Positions 11,715 to 23,794 of a DNA stretch of 64,000 nucleotides are shown here, piece by piece. The translations under genes and the position numbers were made by a program. The notes below the pieces were generated by a model. It ran no database searches, was not told the origin of the DNA, and saw only the letters and a list, made by a program, of their open reading frames with translations. Where the stretch lies: positions 107,377,170 through 107,441,169 of the forward strand of contig CM065801.1 in the NCBI GenBank assembly GCA_033398695.1, read 5' to 3'. How positions within the stretch are numbered: position 1 is the stretch's first letter; every line of letters begins with the position of its first letter. The stretch comes from Orobanche coerulescens (taxonomy: Eukaryota > Streptophyta > Magnoliopsida > Lamiales > Orobanchaceae).

Positions 11715-12010
11715 AGCCTCCTCGATCTGTTCTGCGGTTTGGAACTGATCGAGTGAGAGGTTGGGGCCATCTCTCGGATGCGGGATCGAGAGTCTCGCGT
11801 TGCTGCGGCTTCCCCCTGTCGTTGGCTGGGGTTCGGATTGAACCAGGAAATGGTGTCCGGCGGTTCAGAGAGCAGCTTTCTTCGATGGACCGGCGGATGT
11901 CATGATTCTGAAGGTTTTCTTTGAAGTGCAGTGAGTGTCACTTCAAGTATGTGCCCCGAGAACAGTGAGTGTTCTTCGGGATGGTAGGAATAAAAGTTTG
12001 AGGGTTAGAT

Positions 12011-12031
12011 GCCCCCCTTCCTCTAGCGCCA
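12011..12031 (-). other. primer-binding site of element B
   Basis: Just inside the right LTR the minus strand reads TGGCGCTAGAGGAAGGGGGG. The TGGCGC start and position, two bases from the LTR, are typical of plant gypsy elements. I did not assign the tRNA. Confidence 0.75.
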
Positions 12032-12033
12032 AT

Positions 12034-13214
12034 TGTTGCTACCCAAAATATTATCCGGAGATAGATATTGCTGGAATGGATGGGATAGCAAACAAATGCA
12101 AGAGCACTTCCGTGAGAAAGATAAATAACACAAGATTTGCCGAGGTTGTTAGTCCCGAGCTTGAATGCTCTCGCGAGATATTATTAATACCGATATTCGG
12201 GGATACAAGTACTAATGTAAGAATACAATTACAATGAGTGTAAAGTTTCTTGTTATCTTAGCTAGTGAGCGTGTAGATTGCCGGAAGAACCAGATTTGAT
12301 GCTCTATGAGTTCTTGTAACAAAGGTGATGAACAGTCGCGGCGGTGAGAGATCGACCGCCTCTCACAGCGAGTATTTAGCTGGATGCTTGGGTTTTTGGG
12401 CTTATGAATCCCTTGGAATCTGTCTAGTGGAGACTTGCTGCTTCTGCCGATCGTCTTCTGGACAAGAGATTTGGGGAGAGAAGTCCTGAGATGGATTCCG
12501 GTGAGATAGTCGGGAGCTTGATGATATGTATGTTCTTCAGTGTTTCCGTGAATGTATCGGAATGTGAGAGAATGTGAACTGTAGGTTCAGTCAATTTCCA
12601 ACCGTAGTGGATGAGTTCTGAACCTTTTTCCAGTAGGAGGAGGTTCTCTATTTATAGGGCTTGGATATGCCGGGCGATCGCCTTCTCTGCAATATAATAA
12701 TCGGGCGATCGTCTTTTAGCACATGGGCCTGTCCCCTCAAAGTCTGCAGGAGTTGCTGGCAGTCAACTATGCGGTCCAATGGGGAGCTTACACGCGTCCT
12801 GAGTTGCTGACACGGGTGGTCCTACTGACAACTTTCGGCGCGCATGCTGGTAGGTGAGGTAGGTGGCAGGCTGTGGTCAAAGGTCTAGTCTGTCAGCAAA
12901 AGATCTCGTCTGCTGCGAAGATCTTGTCAGCGTCTTTGGGGGAAAAGCACGTGGGTGCTTTTCTGAGATCCAGTCCTTGATGACTTTGGCGGACGATCGT
13001 CTCAACTCGGGGCGTAGGTCGATTGTCCTTAGCCGGTCACTGGAGTAGATCGCCAGCTGCCAAAGGGCGATCGCCTTGGGAGTCGATCGCTAGGTATCTG
13101 ATGGTGGTTTGATATCTTCGACTTGGCGAGCTAGTCATGGTTTGACTGGAGTTGACTTGGTCGCTCGGCCTTGTAGTCGATCGCCTGTCGGGATGAATAA
13201 ATCGTGACACAACA
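12034..13214 (-). repeat. 5' LTR of element B
   Basis: Direct copy of 4838-6010, followed on the right by the second GGTAT copy. On the minus strand it begins TGTTGTGTCACG. The frame at 12863-13048 repeats the one at 5659-5844 and is not a gene. Confidence 0.92.
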
Positions 13215-13346
13215 GGTATCTTTTCATATCTTAAATCTTATCGTTTGGTATTCGTATCAACGTTGCATGATCGGTCCTATTTAGGGGTTCTGTAAAATTC
13301 ATTTTTGCTTCCGCTGTGCCTTTATTTTAGGCATCGGATCCCAACA
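13215..13346 (+). repeat. LTR J2, right part
   Basis: After the GGTAT copy the J2 sequence resumes and ends GCATCGGATCCCAACA at 13346, matching the end of J1 (3680-3706). This proves that B inserted into a J-type LTR. Confidence 0.7.
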
Positions 13347-14436
13347 TCTTATGATTAGAACATGTACTAATATTTTTGATTGATGAGCCATAACAAAGAA
13401 CTGTTCGACTAGACGAATATTTATTCATAAATTATTGGAGCAAGTGTGAAAACATTTAATGTGGATATTATACGCATTAAGTGGCGTCTGACGGAAGAAG
13501 AGTTTGGCAACCAAGAGAGAAGACTGCGTTAAATGACAAGCTGAGAAAGGAAAGTCTTCTATATCTTAAATCCATGATTTCAGGGATTTCACAAATCTCA
13601 CCAACCTTCAATGGTCATATTGGTGAACGGCTACCTTCGACTAGCTATATAAAGATGAAGTACCCTACCATAAAAAAACAAGCATGCATAAGTCGTGAAA
13701 AGGAAACTACCGAAGTCTACAGGGATGAATTATCGGTGTACAAGTCCAACATATGTCTAGTTGACAAGAAAGACAAGACGAGCTCAAATGCCATATCTCA
13801 AGCTCAGAACAGTCTCACTCCATAGATAGAGATTAAACATTAAGAGAGCTATTCAGTGACAATCAAATTTGTATTCTCAAGTGTTGACCGGGGTCCCATC
13901 TTGTGGAGGTCATGAAGCTAATTAATAACCAACCTGTGTGGGCGGTGTTAGCTATTCGGAGTTGGACACTGACCTGTGTGGGAGAGTGTTGACTAAAGTC
14001 CAGTTGAACACCAGTCTGTGTGAACGGTGTTACTGTGTATCCAAGAGAGTATCTGTCTATGTGAACGATAAAGCTTGTATGTGTTTTTAGTTTCATATAG
14101 TTGTGTACCCGTTTATTCTAGTGAATTTCCTCCTGTGTGGAGCAGAGTGGAAGTAGAAGGTTTACCCCACCTTCGAACCACTACAAATATTGTCTTGCTT
14201 CATCTATGCATGTCTATTTATATACTAGAGCAATACTATAAAGAAAACTCTTCTAAAACATCAGTTAACATTTTGTACTGTTATTGTAGGCATTTAGACT
14301 ACAGCACCTTAAGAAGTTTGTTGTATGCAACATCTTTAAAATGCATACAATGTAATTTGTAAAAGCTTCCACATTTAACTCATTCTGGAGCTATTGGGGA
14401 TGAGATCTATCCGTCCTTAGAATTTTGGAACCAACA
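13347..14436 (+). repeat. Sirevirus-like LTR fragment C1
   Basis: From about 13390 this matches the LTR at 15181-16229 and more loosely the one at 16406-17618, including repeated CTGTGTG-containing phrases at 13930-14060. It ends GGAACCAACA at 14436 and is followed by ATTGCTATCAGAGCC, a form of the copia initiator-Met primer site. The first 40 bases (TTATGATTAGAACATG) are a displaced copy of leader sequence also at 14593 and 16390. The 114-residue frame at 13481 has no support as a gene. Confidence 0.65.
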
Positions 14437-15180
14437 ATTGCTATCAGAGCCGTTGGCTCCATAACCAATTGCGATGATTTAAACGAGATAGATCTTTTTT
14501 ATATCTAAAATCTAGCTCAAGTTACTTTTAAAATCATATATTTTTTTGCTTATTCATCACATTCTTCTATGATCATATTCTTGATAGACTCATCTTATGA
14601 TTAGAACATGTACTAATATTTTTTATTGATGAGCTTACACTTGAAGGGATGAAGCCCCAATTGATGAACAACACGAGTAATTGTTGTAGGAGGGTACATA
14701 CGAATAAAAGAGAGAAAACGCTCGACATTCACAGGACGATTGAACTAGAATAGATGATATAATTAAGTGCTAGAGGACCAGTTGATCAAATCTAGTACAT
14801 TGGAGCTAGTTGTTGGGGAACTGTGTGATCAGATCCACCACTCTCGAGCCAACATAGTAGAAATACTGGCAGGTGTCTACACCCTTGAAATACATTGTAT
14901 GGTCTTGACTGACAAGGTTGATGAAAGCTTGCAAACGACCAATTTATCAAATGAATGAAGCATCTATTAGCCAGAAAAGGTCTTATATCTCTACAGCCAA
15001 GCACAATTACTGTAAGTATTTAAATTTCAGAGAGTGTATCAACTTAAGGGGAATGATGTAGGACTCAAGAGTACATCAATCCGCACTTAACATTGTATGA
15101 TAGAGCAAGTAATAAAGAATACTATATAATATAGTAATCCATTCTTACAGCTATATTGTGCTTTAACTAAGGGGGAATGT
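14437..15180 (+). other. internally deleted copia copy: leader, short remnant and two polypurine tracts
   Basis: Between two related LTRs lie only the primer site and leader (14437-14640), an unrecognised stretch of about 400 bases, and two purine tracts, AAGGGGAATG near 15046 and AAGGGGGAATG near 15169, about 123 bases apart. All gag and pol coding sequence is gone. The 63-residue frame at 14767 was not recognised. Confidence 0.6.
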
Positions 15181-16229
15181 TGTTGGACCCAAGAATACAG
15201 CATCTCTCACCCTTGCTGTAGAAAATTAAAATGGGTTATAATGATAGAGGATTGGATGCTGAGTTATAAAAAACTATTGAAGTGATGAATTGACCTAAAA
15301 TCAAAGGAACTTGGGCTCTGGACCATGTATGTCACAGAGAAGCCGTGAGTCTTGCCCATTTAGCCGTTCCGCTTCCAAAAAGGTGCTATAATAGCTATTT
15401 TGAGCCCGAAATCAAAAGTTACATCTTGTGTCCTTTTAAAGGATTACGGCTCGTAATCTTCTTTACTTCATTTATTTACATACTTGCCATATTCTGTATA
15501 AGTTTGATGTAAGAACGTGCATAGATCAAGTTGTAAAATCTAATCGACTAGGCTACATTCTTACTATGTTTAGAACATGCCTCTGAGCTGTTCAGCTTTT
15601 AGCCCAGTTAGAATTCACTAGGTTTGGCATTATCAAAAAGGGAGAAATTATTATGATAAATCCTCCTGGAGTTTTCATAAGTGCAAAACCTACAACATAG
15701 CTCTACAGTAGTCACAAACTACAGCAATAAGGGTGCTGGAGTACAACAGTAGATGGCAAGCATACAGATAGTTAGGGTACAACAAATAAGATACAACAGT
15801 AGGTAAAACATTAATGCTACAGCAAAGAACTTCTCAATAAGCTACAACAAAGATCTGTTAGACTGGATGAATATTTATTCATAAATTATTAGAGCAAGTG
15901 TGAAAGTGTTCAATGTGGATTTGATAAGCATTAAATGGCATATCCATTTCTATAAATCTTATCTTGCTTCATTTATAAATCTTGTCTTTCTTCATTTATG
16001 CATATCCATTTCTATACTACAGCAATACTCTAAAGAAAACTCTTCTAAAACATCAGTTGATGAACTTTGTACTGTTGTTGTAGGCATTTAGACACAGCAC
16101 CTTAAGCAGTTTGTTGTATGCAGCATCTTTAAAATGCATATAGTGTAATTACTAAAAGATTCCGCATTTAACTTGTTCTTGAGATATTCAGGACGAGAGC
16201 TATCCGTTCTTAGAATTTTGGGACCAACA
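15181..16229 (+). repeat. Sirevirus-like LTR C2
   Basis: Starts TGTTGGACCC right after a polypurine tract and ends GGGACCAACA, followed by ATTACTATCAGAGCC. Compared with C1 it lacks roughly 700 bases between the TTATTCATAAATTATT landmark and the TATACTACAGCAATAC landmark. Short words related to CTACAGCA recur between 15690 and 15850. Confidence 0.65.
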
Positions 16230-16405
16230 ATTACTATCAGAGCCATTGGCTCTGTAGAATCAATCGCAATGATTTAAATGAGCTAGATCTTTTTTTATAT
16301 CTAAAAACTAGCTCAAGTTGCTTTTAAAATCATATGTTTTTTGCTTATTCATCCCATTATTTTATGATCATATTCTTGATAGACTCATCTTATGATTAGA
16401 ACATG

Positions 16406-17618
16406 TGTTGGTATAAACATTCCTATTTTGATAATTGCCAACATACAGCAAGTAGTCTCAAAGAAGATTGTAATTGTTGGGATAAACATTCCTCATGGAA
16501 GTTGTTACAACTTGTCATACAACCACAACATATAGCAAAGAGATACACGCTAAAAGTGTTTTACTTAGGAAAAGTAAAACACATCCAACAGGACTGTATA
16601 TTATTATGCTTTAAACTGATGTGAGATAAAAATTATTTATTCATAAAGTATTCATGGTTAAAGCAGCATTTATTGCTGATAAGACAAAATTTAATGCGGC
16701 TGGAGAGAGATATGTCTGAATGCTCTGAAGAGCGTTTAATGCGAAGACAAAGCATGTCTGCAGCATTAAATGCGATCTGCTTTCATTCAAACATTCAGCA
16801 GCAGCCAATCAAGAGTCAGGTGTCAACATCTCACCAACCAGCAACGACTTCATTTATAACGGATACAATTTCAAGGTTATAAATACCCCCAAGCCAGAGG
16901 ACATACATACACGAAGAACACAAGTTATTCAATATCGCGAAAGCTTTGACAGATCACTCTGACATTCTAGCGATTACAACGTAGTATATTCCGTGAGCAT
17001 ACATCAAGTATTTAAGTGAAGAAATATACAAGTACTCAATGCAGACAGCACAGTTCATCAAAGATATAGCTACTGTTTGAGATTTGTTATACCTTACCAT
17101 TGAGATTATCATTATCCCTGTGTGGACTTAGCATCTGTGCGTATTCCAACCTGTGTGGGAAGAATAGCATTGATGACGAAGCTTCAATCTGTATGAGAAG
17201 ACCCAAGTCGAAAAAGAGCTCAAGCCAATCTGTGTGAACGGCCCAAATCTGTTGTCCCTATATCAATATGTGTGGACGATACAGAGACAGGTTTAGTTAT
17301 AGTCACGTAGTTGTATACGCAGTGATTATAATAAAGGTTTTACTCCTGCGTGAAGGACCAGTGGACGTAGAGGGGTTTATCTCGAACCACTTTAAACTTT
17401 GTGTCATTTACCTTATGTCTTTACTGTTTTCATTGCTTTGTGGTTTATCAAGTATACTGCTAAAACCCTGTACCCACCAAGCAAATAGGAGAACACGTAG
17501 TTGCTGTAGTTACAGCAACTCACACCAAAACTTCTGCTACGCAAACTAACTTCAAAAATCGTACAGCTTATTGTGCTTCTATATTCTAAGTTGTTATTTG
17601 TATACTTAGTGGCCAACA
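16406..17618 (+). repeat. 5' LTR of element C
   Basis: Begins TGTTGGTATAAACATTCC and ends TGGCCAACA. A TATA box (TATAAATA) is at 16878-16885. Upstream of it TTTAATGCG-like words recur at 16691, 16737 and, inverted, 16764. Downstream, phrases built on CTGTGTG recur at 17117, 17151, 17229 and 17268. Confidence 0.7.
16878..16885 (+). promoter_or_regulatory. TATA box of the element C LTR
   Basis: TATAAATA in AGGTTATAAATACCCCC, placed about 470 bases into the LTR, which makes the upstream part U3. Confidence 0.65.
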
Positions 17619-17620
17619 AG

Positions 17621-17632
17621 TGGTCTCAGAGC
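17621..17632 (+). other. primer-binding site of element C
   Basis: TGGTCTCAGAGC two bases after the LTR end, one base from the usual plant copia initiator-Met site TGGTATCAGAGC. Confidence 0.75.
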
Positions 17633-17736
17633 GGTTAATTCTAAAAAGAATCAGTCAATTTTTAACTGAGTCAGATCCACAAATCACTAGTTTTTGAAAA
17701 CCATATCTTTTTTTCATCATCTTTCCTATATCTCAA

Positions 17737-19320
17737 ATGGATACCTCTATGATAAATAAGGTTCCTAGTTCTCTATTAATGAGTCTGATGACTGGCGAAT
17801 TAGGATGGAGGCTCATCTTGCAGCCATGCACGAGGAGATGATATTTTTCATCCAAGAAGTTCCTATAAAGATAATGAAGGTTAATCCAACCGCAAGGATA
17901 GAAGGACAAACTCATGCTGAAATGCTCGAGAAGGAGCACGAGTAATGGACAGCAGACGATCGCAAGCATGCAAACGTCTACAATGTTGCTAAGAATGCAT
18001 TGTTTGTCAATCTCGACAAAGGCACATTCTCGAAGGTAAAGAGTTGTAAGACAGTTTAGTAAATCTGGGAGAAATGCAAGCTGATTTGCGAGGATACTGA
18101 GCTCTCAAAAGAAAATAAAATTTCCAAACTTATTCGGCAATTTGAATCCCTTGAAATGAAATCTTCCCAAACGCTTGAGGAGTTGACCTCAGATTCACAG
18201 GCATTGTCGGTGAACTTGAAGCATTGGGTAATGTGTATACCCAAAAGGAGAAAAAATTGAAAAAATTTAGATCACTCCCTGCCAATGGGACATTAATATT
18301 ATAGCTATGCGTGTATTCTATAACCTTAATGATATTTTTACTTTTGACCTATTCTCTACCTCGAAGCTTTTGGGTATGACATTGACAGGAGAGAAAAGGC
18401 CGAAGAGTCACCTGGCAAGACTACATCACTGGTGTTGTATCTGACAGGAGACACAACTCTGCCCACAACACATCCAAATCCGCACACAAGACTGCTGACA
18501 GTGATAAAGATATCCTGTCACAAGATGAAATGGCCTTAGTCATGCACAAATTCAAAAAGTTCATCAAACAGACTAGAAAAACTCCATGCAGACCCAAGAC
18601 TTTCCACATGGTAAGTTCTGAATCTCCCTCCTCTGGTGATTCTAACTTGTGCTTCAACTGCAGAAAACCCGGACATTACGCAAATAAGTGTCCGCATCCA
18701 TAAGTTCAAAAGTTGCCAGAAGCTGAGCAATAAGAAAAGGATGAAAGAAGATGTGCTTGGAAAAACAAGCCCAAGGCCCTGATTGGTGAAACAGAAGCCT
18801 CGCCAGCGTCTAACAAAATTGAGGAGTGCCTTAAGGCAGTCACTGACAGTGACTCGTCCGATGATGAGATCGAAGATAAAGCATATATGTGCTTTATGGC
18901 CAAAGAAATACAGGACGATGAGGATAGCGATGTTGAAGTAAGCTCAATTTTAATTACTCCCACAAATGCATCGCCTACCTTTGAAAACATGATGAATGAA
19001 TTCAAAACCATTCAAAATGCCCATGAGACTTTAAAACGGGAAAACGTACAGCTCCAAATTTCTAACTTATAGTTGAAAGATGAAAATGACTTGCTGAAAA
19101 ATAATTACGAATATATGTCTATTGATTGCGAAAACAGCAAGGTCACATTTGAAAAACTCATGGAGAGCAATCATAAACTTGCCCATGATCTAAACGAGGC
19201 TAAGTCTCATAATGAGAGCAAGACAATTTATTTCGCTCTACTCGAAGCCAAAGTAAAAACTCTCGAGAAACGAGAAGGAGAATTAGAGACCATCTTGAAA
19301 TCATTCGAGAAATAATCTAA
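17737..19320 (+). pseudogene. gag: gag of element C with CCHC knuckle and coiled-coil tail
   Basis: The ATG at 17737 opens a short frame. Gag then continues through several frames: a UBN2-like core (IWEKCKLICEDTELSKENK, then ISKLIRQFESLEMK) at 18060-18240, a knuckle CFNCRKPGHYANKCPHP at about 18650-18700, and an acidic, heptad-like tail in 18887-19315 (for example FENMMNEFKTIQNAHETLKR) with one TAG at about 19070. The long coiled coil after the knuckle is typical of Sirevirus Gag. At least four stops or frame changes are visible before the knuckle. Confidence 0.7.
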
Positions 19321-20035
19321 ACGGATGGAAGAAATTCTAAACACTGGGCAACATGCTCATGATAAAAGTGACTTAGGGTATTACACATTCTCGAATAAGG
19401 GAAAATCTAGTACGGTATTTGTCAGGGGTGTGGAATCTATTCTTGTACCTAAAGAAATTCCAAGCCCTGCAAAGTTACAGCTGCCCCTCGTACAACGAAG
19501 GCTGCAGTTCCACCACCAGGTTCATATCATAGACTATGGAAACCTCAGCCTCCCTAACCTGTAAGGTGTGATCAACAACATGCTCCTCGAGCATATTAGA
19601 AGCGCCAACAGCCGTTCAGAAAGAAGGCTATATCTAAGTATCAAAGGAAAGCATTGCAGTACTTTCAACAGTACAGTGCGCCTAGATATTGGATACAGGA
19701 GCCTCGTTATCCATCCAGAAAATAGGTCCCCTAGTAGTATCATCAACAGGTCTGGGAATCCAACTGGTGACCCACAAGGCAAAGCTGTAAGGATGCAGAA
19801 AAATGCTCCACCTCCTAGATGGAAATCTTACTGGAATAATAATAATAACCCTAGATTTTACATGCATAATAATCAAGGTTACGGCAAATATGTGCCTGCC
19901 CTACGTAAACATCGCAAAACTGGACCAAAAGTAATCTACAGTAAACCAATTGCGGTTAGGCAAATGTGGGTATCAAAAGGCACTAACATACATGAACCCA
20001 ACAATCAAAGAGGACCTAAATCTACTTAAATTCTA
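19321..20035 (+). pseudogene. gag-protease linker of element C
   Basis: Frames at 19325-19564 and 19568-20029 carry Gln/Asn/Arg/Pro-rich sequence (PRWKSYWNNNNNPRFYMHNN) ending before the protease. This is the low-complexity Gag C-terminus and linker of the same element rather than a separate gene. Confidence 0.5.
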
Positions 20036-20049
20036 TGCTTACGGGATAT

Positions 20050-21400
20050 CAAGGATAAGGACATCTGGTACTTTGACAGCGGATGTTCTCGGCACATGAC
20101 AGGAGATATCAGCAAGCTGTCAGATTATGTAGAAGGTCGCGATCCAAAGGTGCGCTTCGGTGACAAGTCCAAAGGAAGAAAAAGAGGGAAGGGAACTTTA
20201 CTTGTAGGAAAGTTCAAAGTCACTGACGTAGAATATGTCCAAGGCCTACAGTACAATCTATTTAGTATCAGCCAGTTCTGTGACAAACAGTTCTCGGTGA
20301 AATTCTATATAGATCACTGTAGAGTGAAGAACATCTTGACCAAAGAAGTTGTTCTCACAGAAAATAGGTCAGGTAATCTGTATATTGCTGACTGGAAGCC
20401 TACGAGCTCCACTATTCTTTATTTTGTTGCCAAAGGCACTGCAGATCATAGCTAGCTATGGCAGAAAACGATGTCACACATCAACTTCAAGACAATCAAC
20501 AAACTCTCCAGACAGGGAATGGTTAGAGGTTTGCGTGATGTGTTATTCCATAAAGACAGAATCTGCGGACCCTGTCAGAAAGGCAAACAAGTTAAAACCG
20601 CCCTGAAAAGCAAATCATACCAGTCCACTCACATGGTTCTGGAAATGCTATACATTGATCTCTATGGCCATGTAGACCCTGTAAGTTTAGGAGGTAAGAA
20701 ATATTGTCTTGTTATTGTTGATGATTACTCCAGGTATGCTTGGACAATTTTTCTAAGCAAGAATAAATAAACCATAACAAAGTTGCCAGAGCACCTAAGA
20801 AAGCTTCAGAATGAGAAAGGGCTAAGTATCGTGTCCATTCGTTCCGACAGAGGTACTGAATTCATAAATCGCTCTATAGAGCAATACTGTTTGGACAATG
20901 GAATACAGCATGAATACTCAGCAGCTCGGACTCCTCAACAAAATGGTGTTGCCGAGTGAAAGAATAGGACGATCAAGGAAGACACAAGAACCATGAGCGC
21001 CGCAAGAAAGTTGCCGCAGCAGTTCTGGGGCGAAGCAACAAATACAGCATGTTATACACAAACCCGTTGTATTATCAACAAGCATCACAAGAAAATAGCC
21101 TATGAGATATGGAATACTAAGACTCCATTAGATTCATATTTTCACATCTTTGGATGCTGGTTTTATGTTCTAAATAATGGGAAAGATCAACTAAAGACTT
21201 TTGACGAGAAGTAAGATGAAAGGATATTTGTAGGATACTCCTCTGTTAACAAGGCTTTCAGAATCTTCAACAAAAGGAAGCTGACAATCGAGGAATCTGT
21301 CCATGTAATGTTTGATGAACCTCATTTTGACCCTACTGAAGTAGAATACTTAACCCAGAATATCCGAACACTTTCCATTAATAACACTCCAACTCCAATA
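20050..21400 (+). pseudogene. pol: protease and integrase of element C
   Basis: Protease: WYFDSGCSRHMTGD near 20060-20105 with the catalytic D-S-G. The frame goes on to 20455 with YVQGLQYNLFSISQFCD. Integrase begins at 20471 (HINFKTINKLSRQGMVRGL), has ICGPCQKGKQ, the first aspartate in YIDLYGH, the second in SIRSDRGTEF near 20830-20860, and the glutamate region in QNGVAE followed by a stop at about 20957. A TAA at 20768 and a TAG at 20453 interrupt it. The frame 20993-21214 holds the end of the core (LPQQFWGEATNTACYTQTR). Confidence 0.75.
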
Positions 21401-21829
21401 GAACCTATCATAGACTTAGAGATCAATCCCGCAGCTGTAAGATCATAAGTATTCGAAGCCGATGCTGTAGAAGCTGAAGATGAAACTACAGCACCTCAAG
21501 ATACTGTACGGGATGCGGAACTAGAACCTGACAGGAGATGGTTGAAATATCACCCATAGGAATTAACTATATGTGATATCGATGCTGATGTATCTACCCG
21601 AAGGAGAATACAGAGTACACAAGGAACTGTACTTTGTGTGCAAGAAGAATCCGAATCTGAGAAATCTCCATTTCCTGTATGGAAATCTCAAGCTGAACTT
21701 AGGAGACTAGCTATGTGCACCCTAGCTGTATTCTTAGCTCGATTCAAACCTGTTTCTACCAACAAAGCTTTGAATAATTATCACTGGATCACTTCTATGG
21801 AATAAGATCTTAATTGTTTTAAAAGAAAC

Positions 21830-23280
21830 AATGTATGATATCTAGTACCCAGGCCTGAACATCAAGCTGTAATTAGAACCAAATGGGTATTTAGAAACAA
21901 GAATGATGAGAATGGACTTGTTCTCAGGAACAAATCCCATCTAGTCGCACAAGGCTACAAACAGCAAAAAGGCATAGACTATGATGAGACATTTGCCCCT
22001 ATAGCCATGCTAGAAGCCATCAGGATATTCCTAGCTTTTGCCGCCCATAAGAGCTTTATAGTATATCAAGATGACGTTAAGAGCGCATTCCTCAATAGAG
22101 ACCTCTCCGAAGAAATGTATGTTGAACAACCACCAGGGTTTGTCAACATAGAAGGCGGATACTTTGTATATAGACTACGGAAAGATCTGTATTGACTTAA
22201 GCAAGCACCTAGAGCATGGTACAAAACCTTCTCTCTGTACAATAGCAATAATGGATTTGAGAAAGGTGCTGTGAACGAAACCCTATTTAAGATACAGGAA
22301 GGACATGACCTGTTAATGGTACAAATATATGTCGATGATATTATATTTGGTTCTACTAACCTTGCTTTATGTCAAAGGTTCTCTTTCTCATGCAAAGTAA
22401 ATTTGAAATGAGTAGATGGGGGAACTTAGTTATTTCCTAGGATTGCAGGTGAAGCAATTGCCTACAGGAATCTTTATCAACCAGGAGAAGTACAACAAGG
22501 AGCTACTCAACAAGTTTAGGATGAACAACTACAAATCCTTGACAACCCCCATGAGCACTTCCATGCAAATTAGTGCTGACAAAGCTGGAAATCCGGTTGA
22601 TCAATCACTCTACAGGAAGCTTATTGGCTCACTCCCATACCTAATAGATAGCAGGCCCGATATCTCGTTTGCTGTAGGAGTGTGGGCTCGGTATCAAGTA
22701 GCACCTAAGGATTCACACTTCACGACAGCCAAATGAATCTTTAAGTACGTAAAAGGAACAGCAGATGTAGGATTGTGGTATCCTAAGGAAAGAGGATTCA
22801 ATTTGGTTGGCTACAGCGACTCGGATCTCGGAGGCTGTAAGTTGGATACGAAGAGTACAAGCAGTACTTGTCATTTTCTTGGATCAAGACTTATGTCATG
22901 GTTCAGTTAGAAACAATTGGCCAACTCACTTTCTACATCTGACTCGGAAGATTATGCCGCTGTAAGTTGTTGTATATAGATTCTCTGGATGCAACAGCAG
23001 TTATAAGATTATGGAATCAGTGCCAGAGAGATGCCAATCATGTGCGATAGCACGAGTGCAATTGCAATAACGCGCAATCCTGTATTGCACTCGCGAACTA
23101 AGCATATTGATATAAAACATTACTTCATCTGGAATCACGTTGAGAATAAGGATGTTTAGATCGAAAAGATTCATACAGATATTCAGTTGGCCGACATATT
23201 TACAAAACCTCTCAGCACAACCAGATTCTACATGCTTCATCAAGAATTGGGAATGCTACAGCCTGACTTCCTGTAAGTTT
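21830..23280 (+). pseudogene. pol: reverse transcriptase and RNase H of element C
   Basis: RT landmarks in order: [13 protein letters not shown] near 21880, the first catalytic block [20 protein letters not shown] at 22055-22110, and QIYVDDIIFGSTN at 22320-22360 (YVDD present). RNase H follows at about 22740-23275 with KYVKGTADVGLWYP, GYSDSDLGG, and the end DIFTKPLSTTRFYMLHQELGM. Stops are scattered, for instance before 22200 and at 22910. About 430 bases between 21400 and 21830 are a poorly conserved linker. Confidence 0.75.
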
Positions 23281-23301
23281 TTACGCCTTTACTCATCAAT
23301 T

Positions 23302-23518
23302 GAGGGGGAATGCTGTAAGACCCAAGAATACAGTATCCATATTGATTAAATGTACACAAAGAATCAGTCAGACAGTACTGTATGACAAAGAAGGCATGAA
23401 CCTTCCTACAGCTAACGTGTGCATTAATTAAGGGGGAATACAGTACGACCCATCAATACAGTATTACTCCATATATTGGTGTAAGAATTGAATCTTGTAT
23501 GTACCTTTTGAGGGGGAA
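23302..23518 (+). other. three polypurine tracts at the 3' end of element C
   Basis: GAGGGGGAA near 23302, AAGGGGGAA near 23431 and GAGGGGGAA near 23510. Each is followed by an LTR-start-like phrase (for example GTAAGACCCAAGAATACAG after the first). The spacing of about 125 bases between the first two equals that of the pair at 15046 and 15169. Repeated tracts are known from Sireviruses. Confidence 0.65.
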
Positions 23519-23520
23519 CG

Positions 23521-23794
23521 ATGTATTTTCGTGGATACAGCACATACACTAGAGGAAATCAATTAATATTATATTACTATTCTGTTCGTACATAAAATGT
23601 TTTTAAGTCCACGTACCCTGTTTACAGTTCAAACATTTTATTCTTTAAATGCCATAAAGACATCTGGACTTCGATATCTCAAATAACGCGATTTCAATAA
23701 TTTTAAAACCGTCGTTTCGTGCAATAAGGGGAGACGAACTATCAGAAGTCGGAACGGTTATCATTTCAAAAACATATGGATAAGACGTACCAGT
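23521..23794. other. unassigned A+T-rich sequence
   Basis: I see no gene, repeat end or duplication here; it may be the decayed start of the missing 3' LTR of element C. Confidence 0.3.

Larger units (their letters stand above)
4838..13214 (-). mobile_element. complete non-autonomous Ty3/gypsy element B (Tat-like), minus strand
   Basis: Two near-identical direct LTRs (4838-6010 and 12034-13214) begin TGTTGC and end ACACAACA. The 5-bp duplication GGTAT is present at 4833-4837 and 13215-13219. Orientation is minus: the primer site next to the right LTR and the polypurine tract next to the left LTR both read correctly on the minus strand, as does gag. Pol is missing. A separate plus-strand gene lies near the 3' LTR; antisense extra genes at this place are known from the Tat lineage (Retand, Grande), so I infer a Tat-like element. 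It sits inside LTR J2. CGATCG occurs about thirty times, unlike the flanks. Confidence 0.9.
16406..23520 (+). mobile_element. Sirevirus-like Ty1/copia element C, decayed, 3' LTR not found
   Basis: One LTR (16406-17618), a primer site, then gag, protease, integrase, RT and RNase H in copia order up to about 23280, and an array of polypurine tracts. Three things point to the Sirevirus/Maximus lineage: a gag with a long coiled-coil tail after the knuckle, the H-x-N-F and C-G-P-C-Q-x-G-K-Q integrase start, and multiple polypurine tracts. No matching 3' LTR follows 23520. Many stops and frameshifts show it is dead. Confidence 0.75.

Noticed and set aside
4838..13214. Dense GCGATCGC-like sites recalled the cyanobacterial HIP1 repeat, hinting at contamination
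   Set aside because: The region has TG...CA LTRs, a 5-bp duplication in plant LTR sequence, a gypsy primer site and GT-AG introns; it is a plant retroelement.
13481..13825. 114-codon frame in LTR fragment C1
   Set aside because: Lies within LTR sequence and lacks any recognisable domain.
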